DNA of 38,300 bases from Scalindua sp964584595 (GTDB taxonomy: Bacteria; Planctomycetota; Brocadiia; Brocadiales; Scalinduaceae): positions 1 through 38,300 of the forward strand of contig CAZPAM010000019.1 in the NCBI GenBank assembly GCA_964584595.1, in the 5' to 3' direction. The position numbers were made by a program, and so were the translations under genes. Shown here one piece after another: positions 6,934 through 15,234 of this stretch (position 1 is its first letter; every line of letters begins with the position of its first letter). Below the pieces are notes generated by a model. That model was not told where the DNA came from, made no database searches, and saw only the letters and a program-made list of their open reading frames with translations.

Positions 6934-9420
6934 TCAAAATCCAATTTTAGTTGTCATTTGTTCTTTTGCGCCACTCGGCAACAAATCAAGTAACCCATAA
7001 TTTACTTCTTTAAGCCTGTCCCAATTCTGACTCTTTACTGCGAATGTTCCTGCATCAATAAGGCTTTTTGAATTCGATTGATCATTCATTCTTGGTTGCT
7101 CTTCTTTAAGCCAATTAAAACAATTTTCAAGAAAATCTGGTGTTCGCCAACGAATTTCAGCAATGATATTTTGAATTTCATCTGACTTTTCTTGAATTTT
7201 AACAGGACTATTGGTAAACATAAAGGCTTCTTCTTGTGAAACTATGTCATTGAATATTTTTCTTTCGTGGTCATTACCGCCTTCATCAAGAAAGTCTTCA
7301 CATTCAGATTTTGTTTCGTAATATAAATCAATGGATTTCTGAATTCTCTTGTCCTTGGTAGCAATATCGATTTCCTGTGCGATTTTTCTTTTCTTATCTT
7401 CTAGTTGATAGCGTTTGTCGGTAACATCATCTTCTTTAAGGATTTCTACTTCCTTAGAAACGTTTTCCATTTCCTTCTTTACTTCGTTTAAAGTACCGGC
7501 AGTTTCGAAATCCTCCTTCTCGGTTGCCAATTCAATTTCTTCATCAATTTTCTCTGATAAATCGGAAACCTGAGTTCTGAGCAAACTAATATTTGTATCA
7601 CGAAGTTTTCCGTTAAAAGTTTGTTTAAATTCTTGATCTGCCATATTTAGATAAGCCGAGACAACCAGGTCCCTGCTTTCAGACATAGTTACGGTTATTT
7701 CGATGTCTGACCCTTTTGCAATATTTCTAGATACTTGATCACCTCTTATTTCAATAATACCGATTGGCTTATTTGCTTCTGGCAAAGACGCTTGAGGCCC
7801 TTCATAGACGTTTATCCAGAGCCTGTCAGATTCATTTCCTTTCAAAATAGGCTTGTTGAGTGGGTAGGTTACAGCCCTCCTGATTGGCAGAACTGAATTG
7901 CGTTGAAAAACCAATTCCAATTTAGTATGACCAGGATTGTCATAATCATCTACTTCCAAACAAATGTCTTCAGGAAGTGGTTGTCCACTTATCCCAAAGC
8001 CACTGTTAATTCCAATAGGTTCTAGATCTGTTTCAACTTCATTATTTTGGCTATCGTAAATTGTGAGAGTGAAATAATTATATGCATTTTCAACAAGTGG
8101 TAAATCTTCATTTATTCTCTCAGTTAACTCCTTAAGACCAGAATCAAAGCCACCATCATGACGAACTATTTTGTAAAATAATCCATCAATGTCACCTGTT
8201 ATTCTTGCCGCATACAATTCATCGCTTTCTTTTGAAGCTTTATGGTAAGACGCTTTAATGGAAATCTTAGATTTGTTTTTAGTCCTACTAGTTTTCTCTA
8301 CTTCTTTAGGCTTTGTAGCGGCATAATAAGCAGCACCAACCGCTATGGCAGTTGTTGGGTCAATTTCACAGTTCACGGGGATTTGCAATACTTCTTCAAC
8401 TCTTTGTCTCACATAAGGAATAAAAGTTGATCCACCAACCATTAAGTTAAACTGAATATCATTAGCTGTTAGAGAATTTCTGGTAAGAATATCCTTAATC
8501 ATTGTAATAGTACCTTCTATTGAAGGCTTAATCAAATCATTGAGTTCTGACCTAGTTATAGTTATTTCCATATCAACTTCATTTCCCTCTTCATCTTCCA
8601 TTCTTTCCACAATAATTTCAGCTGACGAAACTGCAGATAAACGAATTTTTGCTTCCTCTGCTTTATATAGTAGAGAATAATAATTGGTGTTGTATTTTCC
8701 AGAAGCACTTTTCATTTGATCTGCAAGACCATCAAATGAGTATTCACTAGAGATTTTCGGTATAACTAGTTTTTCTATAATAAGTCTGTCAAAATCTGAA
8801 CCACCTAGAAAGTTGTCTCCTTCATGATCAACAACTTTCATTTCTCCGTCTTTGATGCGAATAAGTGCAACATCAAAAGTTCCTCCACCTAAATCATAAG
8901 CCAACCATTGACCGTCTGCCAACTCATTGGTTTTTTTCATATTGGCATAAGCCAAACTGGCGGCAATTGGCTCTTGGAGTAAGACAACTTGTTTAAAACC
9001 TGCCTGATAACCTGATTCCTTGGTTGCATTAGACTGAATTAAATCAAAGGATGCCGGAATTGTGATAACAGCCGATTCCAGTGGTTCGCTCTCGGTCACA
9101 AATGTTTTTAGTTCTTTCAATACCTGTGCTGAAAGCTCAACTGGCGTCTTAGACTCGTTTAATGATTTTATTTTGAAACTCTCAGAGGTGCCCATTTTCC
9201 TTTTAAAAAGACCAACCACATTCTTTGGGTCACGCTCCAAGTACTCTTTAGCCTTATTTCCAACTATAATTCTGTCCTTTTTGTAGAAAACAACCGATGG
9301 AAGTGTTGACCTTCCATAGTCTAAAGGATTATTGAATACATTTACATTACCTTTTATAAATTTGGCAATAGCAGAATTCGTTGTTCCAAGATCTATTCCA
9401 AAATTTATTGTATCATTCAT
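6934..9420 (-). CDS. Divergent Hsp70 (DnaK-like) chaperone, 828 aa
   Basis: The Hsp70 nucleotide-binding domain is intact. Phosphate-1 motif GIDLGTTNS is at 8-16, a DnaK-Lys70-like lysine is at 73 (FKRKMG), EPIAASLAY is at 150-158, phosphate-2 motif YDLGGGTFDV is at 175-184, and the adenosine motif LMVGGSTFIP is at 326-335. It should hydrolyse ATP. The usual short hydrophobic linker (DVLLLD type) is missing. About 130 residues rich in lysine and acidic stretches separate the ATPase from a recognisable beta substrate domain (about 500-605). A coiled coil (612-690) and a helical tail make it about 190 residues longer than DnaK. The start overlaps the GrpE-like stop by four bases (ATGA). This is not the housekeeping DnaK; it is an element-borne paralogue with its own cofactors. 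Confidence 0.92.
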   Translation of the reverse strand: MNDTINFGIDLGTTNSAIAKFIKGNVNVFNNPLDYGRSTLPSVVFYKKDRIIVGNKAKEYLERDPKNVVGLFKRKMGTSESFKIKSLNESKTPVELSAQVLKELKTFVTESEPLESAVITIPASFDLIQSNATKESGYQAGFKQVVLLQEPIAASLAYANMKKTNELADGQWLAYDLGGGTFDVALIRIKDGEMKVVDHEGDNFLGGSDFDRLIIEKLVIPKISSEYSFDGLADQMKSASGKYNTNYYSLLYKAEEAKIRLSAVSSAEIIVERMEDEEGNEVDMEITITRSELNDLIKPSIEGTITMIKDILTRNSLTANDIQFNLMVGGSTFIPYVRQRVEEVLQIPVNCEIDPTTAIAVGAAYYAATKPKEVEKTSRTKNKSKISIKASYHKASKESDELYAARITGDIDGLFYKIVRHDGGFDSGLKELTERINEDLPLVENAYNYFTLTIYDSQNNEVETDLEPIGINSGFGISGQPLPEDICLEVDDYDNPGHTKLELVFQRNSVLPIRRAVTYPLNKPILKGNESDRLWINVYEGPQASLPEANKPIGIIEIRGDQVSRNIAKGSDIEITVTMSESRDLVVSAYLNMADQEFKQTFNGKLRDTNISLLRTQVSDLSEKIDEEIELATEKEDFETAGTLNEVKKEMENVSKEVEILKEDDVTDKRYQLEDKKRKIAQEIDIATKDKRIQKSIDLYYETKSECEDFLDEGGNDHERKIFNDIVSQEEAFMFTNSPVKIQEKSDEIQNIIAEIRWRTPDFLENCFNWLKEEQPRMNDQSNSKSLIDAGTFAVKSQNWDRLKEVNYGLLDLLPSGAKEQMTTKIGF

Positions 9421-9836
9421 TCTCCAATCTCCTTTTTATTTGTTTTAGATCCAACCACGACAACACCTTTTCTTACAATACGGTCAATTCCTGGTGCTCG
9501 GAATCGTATAATTGGCTTATTAACTTCTTTTATTACAAGGTCTTTAGTAGATTCTCCTGCAATGCTTGCTTCTAAGTCTGTTCGAGTTTCATCATATTTT
9601 TCTCCTATAGGATTGTGATAGGAAAGTCCACAATTTGGTTCAGAGGGAGTAGCATGTATATTTTCAAAGATATCTTTAATCCTACTGATATTTCTCTTCT
9701 TTATACTGTTTGGTTCTTTAATCACTTCAAGTTTTTGCTCAATCTCAAACACCTGGTCCAAAAGATTAAATAAAGAGTCAGTCTTTATTGTATTCTGATA
9801 AGGTGCACCTTGTGGCCTCCCTTTTGATTTGTCCAT
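9417..9836 (-). CDS. Short GrpE-like nucleotide-exchange factor
   Basis: This 139-residue protein has a short helix (about 20-60) and a C-terminal segment (72-131) that follows the GrpE beta-domain pattern: GEKYDE in place of G-E-x-F-D-P, then VIKEV, then GIDRIVRKGVVVVGSK in place of the R-V-L-R-x-A-x-V-x-V end. GrpE opens the Hsp70 cleft to release ADP. The long N-terminal coiled coil used for dimerising in normal GrpE (about 190 residues) is largely missing. It overlaps the Hsp70 start by four bases, which fits a cognate factor. The assignment rests on pattern and context; structure comparison would settle it. Confidence 0.65.
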   Translation of the reverse strand: MDKSKGRPQGAPYQNTIKTDSLFNLLDQVFEIEQKLEVIKEPNSIKKRNISRIKDIFENIHATPSEPNCGLSYHNPIGEKYDETRTDLEASIAGESTKDLVIKEVNKPIIRFRAPGIDRIVRKGVVVVGSKTNKKEIGE

Positions 9837-9898
9837 TTTTACTCCTTATTTTTATTTCTAAATTTCCTCAAGATTTTGCATGTCTTCTAATTCAGGGC

Positions 9899-11389
9899 TT
9901 ATGCTACTGGTTCCATAAATGACCAACCATCTTTTCCTATAATGTCAATTAATAATGGGTGTCTCATAAGGGTTGCCTCGGATGCATCCTTAATCCCCGC
10001 TTCAGCAAGCTTTCTCTTGCTCTTGAATAAACTCCAGGAATGAGCCTTTTTACAAGACCTACAGCGGGGGATTTCGATTTCTTTGTATAAATAACTAACT
10101 TTATCACTACTAAGCCATGATGTTCTTCTCTCAGTTTCTTTATAAATGGTTTTTGAAATACTGCAGCCTTCCTCTGGTGGATTAGTTTCACAGAAATGAC
10201 AAATTAAAACACCCTTATATTTTTTCTCAAATTCCTCCAACTCAGCCTTGTCTTCTTTTAATCTTAGCTCTACCTCCTCTGGAACTTTAATTTTCAAAGC
10301 TAATCTCAATAGTGAAAGGGCTGATTTTACATCACCCTGATTGTTCCAACAAGCAATTGCGATACTTCTTATTGAATAAGCTATTTGCATTCTGATTTCA
10401 TTTGCAAACGTTGGAAGCCCATTAAGCTCTTGGATGCTTAAAGCATCATTAACAAATTGATAAGCGGTATTAGGTTCCAAACTTTCCTCTTCAACCTCTT
10501 CAGCCATTGACTGAATAGACAGAAGGATTTTAGCCCATTTATTTGTAATAGGGGCATGTTTTTCTTGCTCTATCCGGTCTTGTTGCCACTCCTTAATTTT
10601 AGCATAATTGCTTTCATAAGTGGGCTTAGAAACACTCTCAATATTTAGCTGTAATAAGTGTTCTAAAAGGTTTAAGGAAATAGAAATATTATCGTATCCT
10701 TGAAAAATTGAAAGCTGCAAGTAGTTGATTGACTTAGCTATTTTATTAATCTGACTTTGAAAATAAGCAGGCAATGAATCCAGAAGATCAATTGGGAAAT
10801 TGTTCTTAACAACATCAATTACGTCATCAATGTTATCTTCAGTATAATCCGACTCTTCATCATTTATGCTCTTGGTAATTTCGTCAATCTCTTCGACTCT
10901 TCCTTGTATTTCGTTACTAAGACTTTTATAGACGTTATTTAATTCTGACCTATTTACCAAGTGTACAGTTCTTAATGCAGCTTTAAGCAATTCCAAATTA
11001 CCATTTTGAAAGATATTTAGCAAAACCCTGTTAAGACTTGTTGAAAAATAAGGGCTTATAAAATCTATAAATTCAGGTAATTTGTATATACTTTCTTGTT
11101 TGAATGAATTTAACAACTCGTAATCACCATTCACCAAAAAATCATTGAGTTGGCGATTGCTGGCAAGATGGCTGAAAAATTCCACCGTGACTTTGGATTC
11201 AAGCCCATCTATCGCTCTTTCGCAATCTGACCTGGTAAGTTTGTGACCTTTATAATCAAGGTGCCCGTCATCTGATAATTCAATCTCAGCAAATACTTTC
11301 TTCTTTGCCTTCTTGATTAGCAAGTTATCAATATTTGCAACATCTTCTGCCTGCAATTCAAGTATTTCAATTGGATTAATATAATTCAT
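9899..11389 (-). CDS. Unknown 496-aa protein with C-terminal zinc-binding motif, first gene of the Hsp70 cluster
   Basis: I do not recognise a named family. The N-terminus (residues 4-62) reads NPIEIL...IDNLLIKKAKKKVFAE, then KLTRSDCERAIDGL. This is faintly like the opening of J-like domains (N-P-x-x-I-L) but without an HPD. The middle is helical, probably repeat-like, with an acidic stretch at 165-192. The C-terminal part carries two cysteine pairs, CHFC at 397-400 and CRSC at 443-446, likely one zinc site. There is no signal peptide or membrane helix. It ends 63 bases before the GrpE-like gene and is probably the first gene of the operon. An AGAGG about nine bases before ATG is a plausible ribosome site. 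It may be the substrate-selecting or sensor part. Confidence 0.75.
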   Translation of the reverse strand: MNYINPIEILELQAEDVANIDNLLIKKAKKKVFAEIELSDDGHLDYKGHKLTRSDCERAIDGLESKVTVEFFSHLASNRQLNDFLVNGDYELLNSFKQESIYKLPEFIDFISPYFSTSLNRVLLNIFQNGNLELLKAALRTVHLVNRSELNNVYKSLSNEIQGRVEEIDEITKSINDEESDYTEDNIDDVIDVVKNNFPIDLLDSLPAYFQSQINKIAKSINYLQLSIFQGYDNISISLNLLEHLLQLNIESVSKPTYESNYAKIKEWQQDRIEQEKHAPITNKWAKILLSIQSMAEEVEEESLEPNTAYQFVNDALSIQELNGLPTFANEIRMQIAYSIRSIAIACWNNQGDVKSALSLLRLALKIKVPEEVELRLKEDKAELEEFEKKYKGVLICHFCETNPPEEGCSISKTIYKETERRTSWLSSDKVSYLYKEIEIPRCRSCKKAHSWSLFKSKRKLAEAGIKDASEATLMRHPLLIDIIGKDGWSFMEPVA

Positions 11390-11629
11390 AGCATCAAAAA
11401 CCTCTTATCATTGATCGTATCACAGTATTAGCAGGCCATATTCAATGTCTTCTTCAGTACACATAATGTAAGGTATGGTAGGGTAGTTAAAGTAAACAAA
11501 GGTGACTCTATTTCCCTGAATTATTTATAAATCATGTTTCTGTAATGTGCAATTAAGATATTTGCAAGCATAAGCAAAGACTGATTGATTATCTTTGTAA
11601 TGAGATAATTTGACAGTTGAGTTCTTCTC

Positions 11630-12079
11630 CTATGGTTCTAATCCAATTACAGTATCTTCATCTGGATCAAATAATTGGGTGTGGGTAAACCCTCGTGATA
11701 GTTCTGCCCATAAGTTACATCCTAATAATCTTTGTTCTGTAAATGTACATGCTGCTATAGAAAGATACCATACAGACAATGCCCCAACCTTTTCCAATCC
11801 ACCAGTCCCTTCTCTTGCCCAAGCAGACATCATTTGTTGAAAGATCTCTAGCTGTTCAATTGAAATATTATCTGGCACAGCAACGGGATCATGATAAAGT
11901 GCTTCGGCATGAGGGTCATCGCCAGCTGTGAGCAAACTGCTAGATTTAATTTTAGCTGCCAGATCTAAAACTTGACCAATTGTTTCGCCATCCATTCCCT
12001 TTAGGACTTGAATATTGTTTTCAAAGGCTCTGGCTGTAATCTCACGTATCTTGTTACTTTTAGATTTAAATCCAAACAT
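11630..12079 (-). CDS. Unknown 149-aa soluble protein
   Basis: A probably real gene with a good ribosome site: AAGGAAG four bases before ATG at 12079. The product is soluble. It starts with a basic stretch (MFGFKSKSNKIREIT), followed by helices and a tryptophan-containing middle (MMSAWAREGTGGLEKVG). It ends with an acidic tail (LFDPDEDTVIGLEP). No family is recognised. It lies 241 bases upstream of the 496-aa gene, on the same strand. The gap 11390-11629 has no convincing gene and probably holds the promoter of the chaperone operon, though I cannot pick clear -35 and -10 boxes. Confidence 0.6.
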   Translation of the reverse strand: MFGFKSKSNKIREITARAFENNIQVLKGMDGETIGQVLDLAAKIKSSSLLTAGDDPHAEALYHDPVAVPDNISIEQLEIFQQMMSAWAREGTGGLEKVGALSVWYLSIAACTFTEQRLLGCNLWAELSRGFTHTQLFDPDEDTVIGLEP

Positions 12080-12124
12080 TTTTACTTCCTTTTCGTTGCT
12101 TTAATTGTTTTAGTTTTCTGATAT

Positions 12125-12212
12125 ATATCTGTATGGTATGAAACCTTGTAGTATAGAATAACTAGGGATTATAATACTCAGGTAGTCACTGAAATCAAGG
12201 GGAAATTGGAAG
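12125..12212 (-). repeat. Dispersed repeat, copy B
   Basis: Shares with the copy at 13585-13725 the phrases TGAAACCTTGTAGT, AACTAGGG, TTATAATAC and ATCAAG-GGAAATT in the same order. It lacks the hairpin head of that copy. It fills the gap between two cargo genes. Strand is given relative to neighbouring genes only. Confidence 0.7.
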
Positions 12213-12217
12213 CTACT

Positions 12218-12751
12218 CTATTCCCTATAAATCTCGTTAAACAGTTTATTTGCCATTTCAGGGTCAATGCTTTTTAGTATTTCACACTGCTCTAAGGCAG
12301 AGTCTCTATCGTTTAAATCAACATAAGCACGTCCGAGATAATAATGAGCCGGTGCATAATCAGGAGCAATCCTAACTGCCTGCTTGTATGCCTCAATCGC
12401 CTCCGCATCAACAGGGTTAATTCTCATTGCCCGTTTGATTGCCTCAAATGCCTCTTTATGCTTGCCTGAACCACCATAATATTTAAAGCCGAAGAACTCT
12501 TCAGTAAAAGTATCTATTTTTTGATTTTTAACAGAATCATTACTTGTACTTTTTAAAGGTTTATCATTTTCCTTTGTGTAATCTCTGACCCAATGCAAGC
12601 ATAATACTAATGGTACAATGTAAATATATGGACTTTTATAAAAAGGTTTTTTAGGCTTAGGTCTATCACTAGAAACAAATACGTGTCCACAATCTGCACA
12701 TTTTTCCGAATTTTCATCGCTTTGCGCACCACACGAAGGGCATTTTATCAT
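12218..12751 (-). CDS. Zinc-ribbon, membrane-anchored TPR protein
   Basis: This 177-residue protein opens with a zinc ribbon (CPSCG at 4-8, CADCG at 18-22), then one membrane helix at about 43-56 (YIYIVPLVLCLHW), a polar linker, and TPR repeats at about 95-170 (AIEAYKQAVRIAPDYAPAHY, LGRAYVDLNDRDSALEQ). The ribosome site GAGGGA lies just before the ATG at 12751. TPRs bind protein partners. The layout (short cytoplasmic zinc ribbon, helix, TPR) is common in bacterial zinc_ribbon_2 proteins. It shares the zinc-ribbon-plus-membrane plan of the RDD and J/peptidase proteins, so it may be a scaffold for the same assembly. That link is inference. Confidence 0.7.
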   Translation of the reverse strand: MIKCPSCGAQSDENSEKCADCGHVFVSSDRPKPKKPFYKSPYIYIVPLVLCLHWVRDYTKENDKPLKSTSNDSVKNQKIDTFTEEFFGFKYYGGSGKHKEAFEAIKRAMRINPVDAEAIEAYKQAVRIAPDYAPAHYYLGRAYVDLNDRDSALEQCEILKSIDPEMANKLFNEIYRE

Positions 12752-12854
12752 TTCATTTCCCTCTTTTTCTAAAATATGTATGTTATGATTTGATTGTGAC
12801 TAGTATGTAGTGGAAAAGCTCATCTATTTACATACCTGTATAAACAAACTTAAT

Positions 12855-12906
12855 TTATGAAAAGCATATCCATCACCTTGATGGTATATATGTCTGTGTG
12901 ATATGC
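12855..12906. repeat. Dispersed repeat, hairpin head (copy C)
   Basis: Contains GAAAAGCATATCCATCA followed, after a short loop, by TGATGGTATATATG, which can fold into a hairpin with one bulge. The same head occurs at 13589 and, in part, at 24600. The TGTCTGTGTGATATG tail is shared with the copy at 24600. Confidence 0.75.
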
Positions 12907-12912
12907 AGTGCT

Positions 12913-13221
12913 CTAGAACCAAATTAACAGTCTGCTTCCCCGCTGAATAGTTTGACTGACTTCATTTTTTAGAGATGTTTTTCCAACTGGCAATTTTATA
13001 ACTCTAGCAAAACTTTTAATTAACCATAAGCACCCACCTACTAGAGCCATTAACAGCATAGCTGCAATTCTCAATGTTCCTCGTACACCACTAATGTTTA
13101 CACCTGGCAGCGATTGCAGAAATTTTGCACCAATCAATAACCAAAGAGTATTTGAAATAACCACATAGACAATTATTCCAACAATCCCACCACCCAACCA
13201 CAATATTACACTATCTTTCAA
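12913..13221 (-). CDS. Small membrane protein, two helices
   Basis: This 102-residue product has two strongly hydrophobic segments, at about 5-34 (ILWLGGGIVGIIVYVVISN) and about 50-70 (IAAMLLMALVGGCLWLI). The rest is short and basic. The frame opens with TTG at 13221, with only a weak ribosome site; no ATG lies before the first helix, so TTG is the likely start. It has no recognised family. It lies between two repeat copies, 55 bases from the next small membrane gene, on the same strand as the cargo. Being short, hydrophobic and AT-rich, it might be a chance frame, hence the moderate score. Confidence 0.5.
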   Translation of the reverse strand: MKDSVILWLGGGIVGIIVYVVISNTLWLLIGAKFLQSLPGVNISGVRGTLRIAAMLLMALVGGCLWLIKSFARVIKLPVGKTSLKNEVSQTIQRGSRLLIWF

Positions 13222-13275
13222 TTGTTTTTCTCTACCAAAGATATTTATTGATATTTAAGTGTACGGTATCTTTCT

Positions 13276-13491
13276 TCAGTCATTCTTGGTTTCATTCTTC
13301 TTAGACTTCTCCCACTGTTCATTCAACCAATTAAAACCTTTAGCCGTTTTGTCCATTATATTCTTTGTTTCGCCTTTAACGGTTGCATCTCGAAGGCTCT
13401 TCTTATTTGAGACTGCACCAGCAGTTTTCTTGCTTACATAAACAATAATTCCAATAACAGCCATTATTATTAAAATAATTAACCTAGTCAT
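13276..13491 (-). CDS. Small single-helix membrane protein
   Basis: A 71-residue protein with a very strong ribosome site, AGGAGGT, five bases before ATG at 13491. An N-terminal membrane helix (MTRLIILIIMAVIGIIVYV) is followed by a basic, hydrophilic tail of about 50 residues, with FNWLNEQWEKSKK near the end. The layout suggests an anchored cytoplasmic tail. No family is recognised. The next gene down is another small membrane protein. Confidence 0.65.
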   Translation of the reverse strand: MTRLIILIIMAVIGIIVYVSKKTAGAVSNKKSLRDATVKGETKNIMDKTAKGFNWLNEQWEKSKKNETKND

Positions 13492-13584
13492 CTCTTACCT
13501 CCTCTTTTATAAACTTAATAAGTTATTATATAGTTTCTGTACAACATCACTATTGTAATGATATTTAGTAAGGCAAGATTACTA

Positions 13585-13725
13585 CTTTATGAAAAGCATA
13601 TCCATCAAGTGATGGTATATATGTATTGTGGTGTGAAACCTTGTAGTTTGGAACAACTAGGGTTTATAATACCCAGGTAACCATCAAAATCAAGAGGAAA
13701 TTTAATCATCAGGATACACAGGGAT
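13585..13725. repeat. Dispersed repeat, longest copy (A)
   Basis: Carries every block seen in the other copies: hairpin head (CATATCCATCA / TGATGGTATATATG), then TGAAACCTTGTAGT, AACTAGGG, TATAATACCCAGGTA, then ATCAAAATCAAGAGGAAATTT and CATCAGG. The copies at 12125, 12855, 22217 and 24596 are partial. The 283-base gap here (13492-13775) contains this repeat and no convincing gene. Confidence 0.8.
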
Positions 13726-13775
13726 ATTACTGGTGAAATGTGGTTTGGGGTGAGGTAGTTACGGCTAACCGAGAG

Positions 13776-14690
13776 CTATTCTCTTACTCCTTTTTTCAAG
13801 TTTATAATAAACCAATCAGATATTTGTTTAAGGGAAATCTTACCAATATATTTTCTAGTAATTATAGAAATTACCAATCCTGTTACTAACCCAATCCACA
13901 CAGGACCACTAATTGTATAAACAGTAGCTATAAAGACTCCTGTCCCTATACCTCCCTTTTTAAATCCAGTTCTAAAAGAATTACAAGTAGTTTTATTATT
14001 AAGCGTGTAAGCACGAGCTATGGTGACTAATGAGGCAATAATAACAAGAGGATTGCCTCCTATCAGACCAGAGACCATTAAACTGGATGCAATGTCACCA
14101 AATATTTCTTTATCTTTCTTATTCCAATGAAAAAAAATGGCAAAAATACTAACTAATGAACCAAGTAGTTCTGCTAGGTTTATCGTTTGTATATCGTAGA
14201 GCCAACTGGATGGAATTCCATAAGTTTCACTCAAATACTTAGCAGCGTTATCAAAACCTTCCTTTGATGCTGTATAGATTGGTAATCCTGCTGGAGTTTG
14301 CAAGTCCTTTGCCATGGAAAAAAAATAAGCTTTAATTTCTTCAAGTCGTGAATCATCAGGTAGGGTTTCTTTGACTTTTTCCCACATTTGATGGGGCGTG
14401 TGGCTTCCATCAAACAATCTGTGCTTCCAAGAACCAATATGAGTGAGGATATAATTTTTGTCGATTGCTTTATCATAAATTGTAGGCGTATCATCAATGA
14501 GCTTACCTACCCACTTTTCAAAACTATGATGGAAGTCTGAAGCTAATAAATTATTGAACCAAACTGTTGTTTGTTTTGTAATCTTTTGAGCTTGCAGTTT
14601 TGTATTTTTATTTAATTTACCGATAATATTTTTCATTATTGCCTGTATGGTAGATGTTAGAAAGAATTTAAATGGTATGATTAACCGCAT
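13776..14690 (-). CDS. Unknown membrane protein, about 304 aa
   Basis: The N-terminal two thirds are soluble, with aromatic stretches (HHSFEKWVGKLIDD, HIGSWKHRLFDG). The C-terminal third is hydrophobic, with about three membrane segments, at about 185-200 (AELLGSLVSIFAIFF), 210-235 (SSLMVSGLIGGNPLVIIASL) and 255-285 (GVFIATVYTISGPVWIGLV). I chose ATG at 14690, which has GGGAAG upstream; a TTG 21 bases earlier also opens the frame. The family is not recognised. It is the cargo gene nearest the integrase module, and 280 bases (14712-14992) with no clear gene separate it from the excisionase-like gene. Confidence 0.65.
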   Translation of the reverse strand: MRLIIPFKFFLTSTIQAIMKNIIGKLNKNTKLQAQKITKQTTVWFNNLLASDFHHSFEKWVGKLIDDTPTIYDKAIDKNYILTHIGSWKHRLFDGSHTPHQMWEKVKETLPDDSRLEEIKAYFFSMAKDLQTPAGLPIYTASKEGFDNAAKYLSETYGIPSSWLYDIQTINLAELLGSLVSIFAIFFHWNKKDKEIFGDIASSLMVSGLIGGNPLVIIASLVTIARAYTLNNKTTCNSFRTGFKKGGIGTGVFIATVYTISGPVWIGLVTGLVISIITRKYIGKISLKQISDWFIINLKKGVRE

Positions 14691-14992
14691 AGTAAGTCTT
14701 CCCTGATCCAATTTTCCATTGATCCATTATGATATTGTAAGACTATAAAAGTGTGCCATGGTAATACACTTTTTCCTTGCATACTTTTGTGCTATTGCAC
14801 AATTTTTATTCTCTTTACCGTAAACTCAAGAAATCTGCAATAATAAAATATTTCTATTAGTGTAAATATTACCCAAATAACAATTTCAAAATTAAATAGT
14901 GCTTAGTGCAGATAATATAATATGTTTACTCTTCATTTGGTACATGGTTTGTAATATATCTTACTTTATTGGCAGTTTCGTAGATAGTTGAA

Positions 14993-15229
14993 ATGGGGCT
15001 TGTTATGAAGAAGGATGAAATTTTCTTTAATGTTGATGAGACGGCAAAGAAATTGGGAATGTCACGGGATATTCTGCTAAAAGAGCTTGAGGAGGGCAAG
15101 ATCAAGGGAAACAGGAGGGGAAAAAGGATTAAATTCACTCAAGCCGACATAGACGAATACAAGGAAAACCAGAGAATAGACAGGTCTAATGAAGCAGAAC
15201 CTCACGTTTTTAAGCATTTAGATATTTGA
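14993..15229 (+). CDS. Excisionase-like helix-turn-helix protein
   Basis: This 78-residue protein has the excisionase/MerR-type winged helix seen in many integrative elements: FFNVDETAKKLGMSRDILLK (helix-turn-helix), then EGKIKGNRRGKRIKFTQADI (wing and last helix). Proteins of this type bend DNA at attachment sites and steer integrase toward excision, or act as small regulators. ATG at 15005 is an equally good start; neither has a strong ribosome site. It is the only plus-strand gene in the element. It converges on the integrase, with five bases between the stop codons, so the two transcripts may interfere. Confidence 0.8.
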   Translation: MGLVMKKDEIFFNVDETAKKLGMSRDILLKELEEGKIKGNRRGKRIKFTQADIDEYKENQRIDRSNEAEPHVFKHLDI

Positions 15230-15234
15230 TTAGG

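Noticed and set aside
10000..10191. 75-aa minus-strand ORF inside the 496-aa gene
   Set aside because: It overlaps the longer, better-supported frame and has no features of its own.
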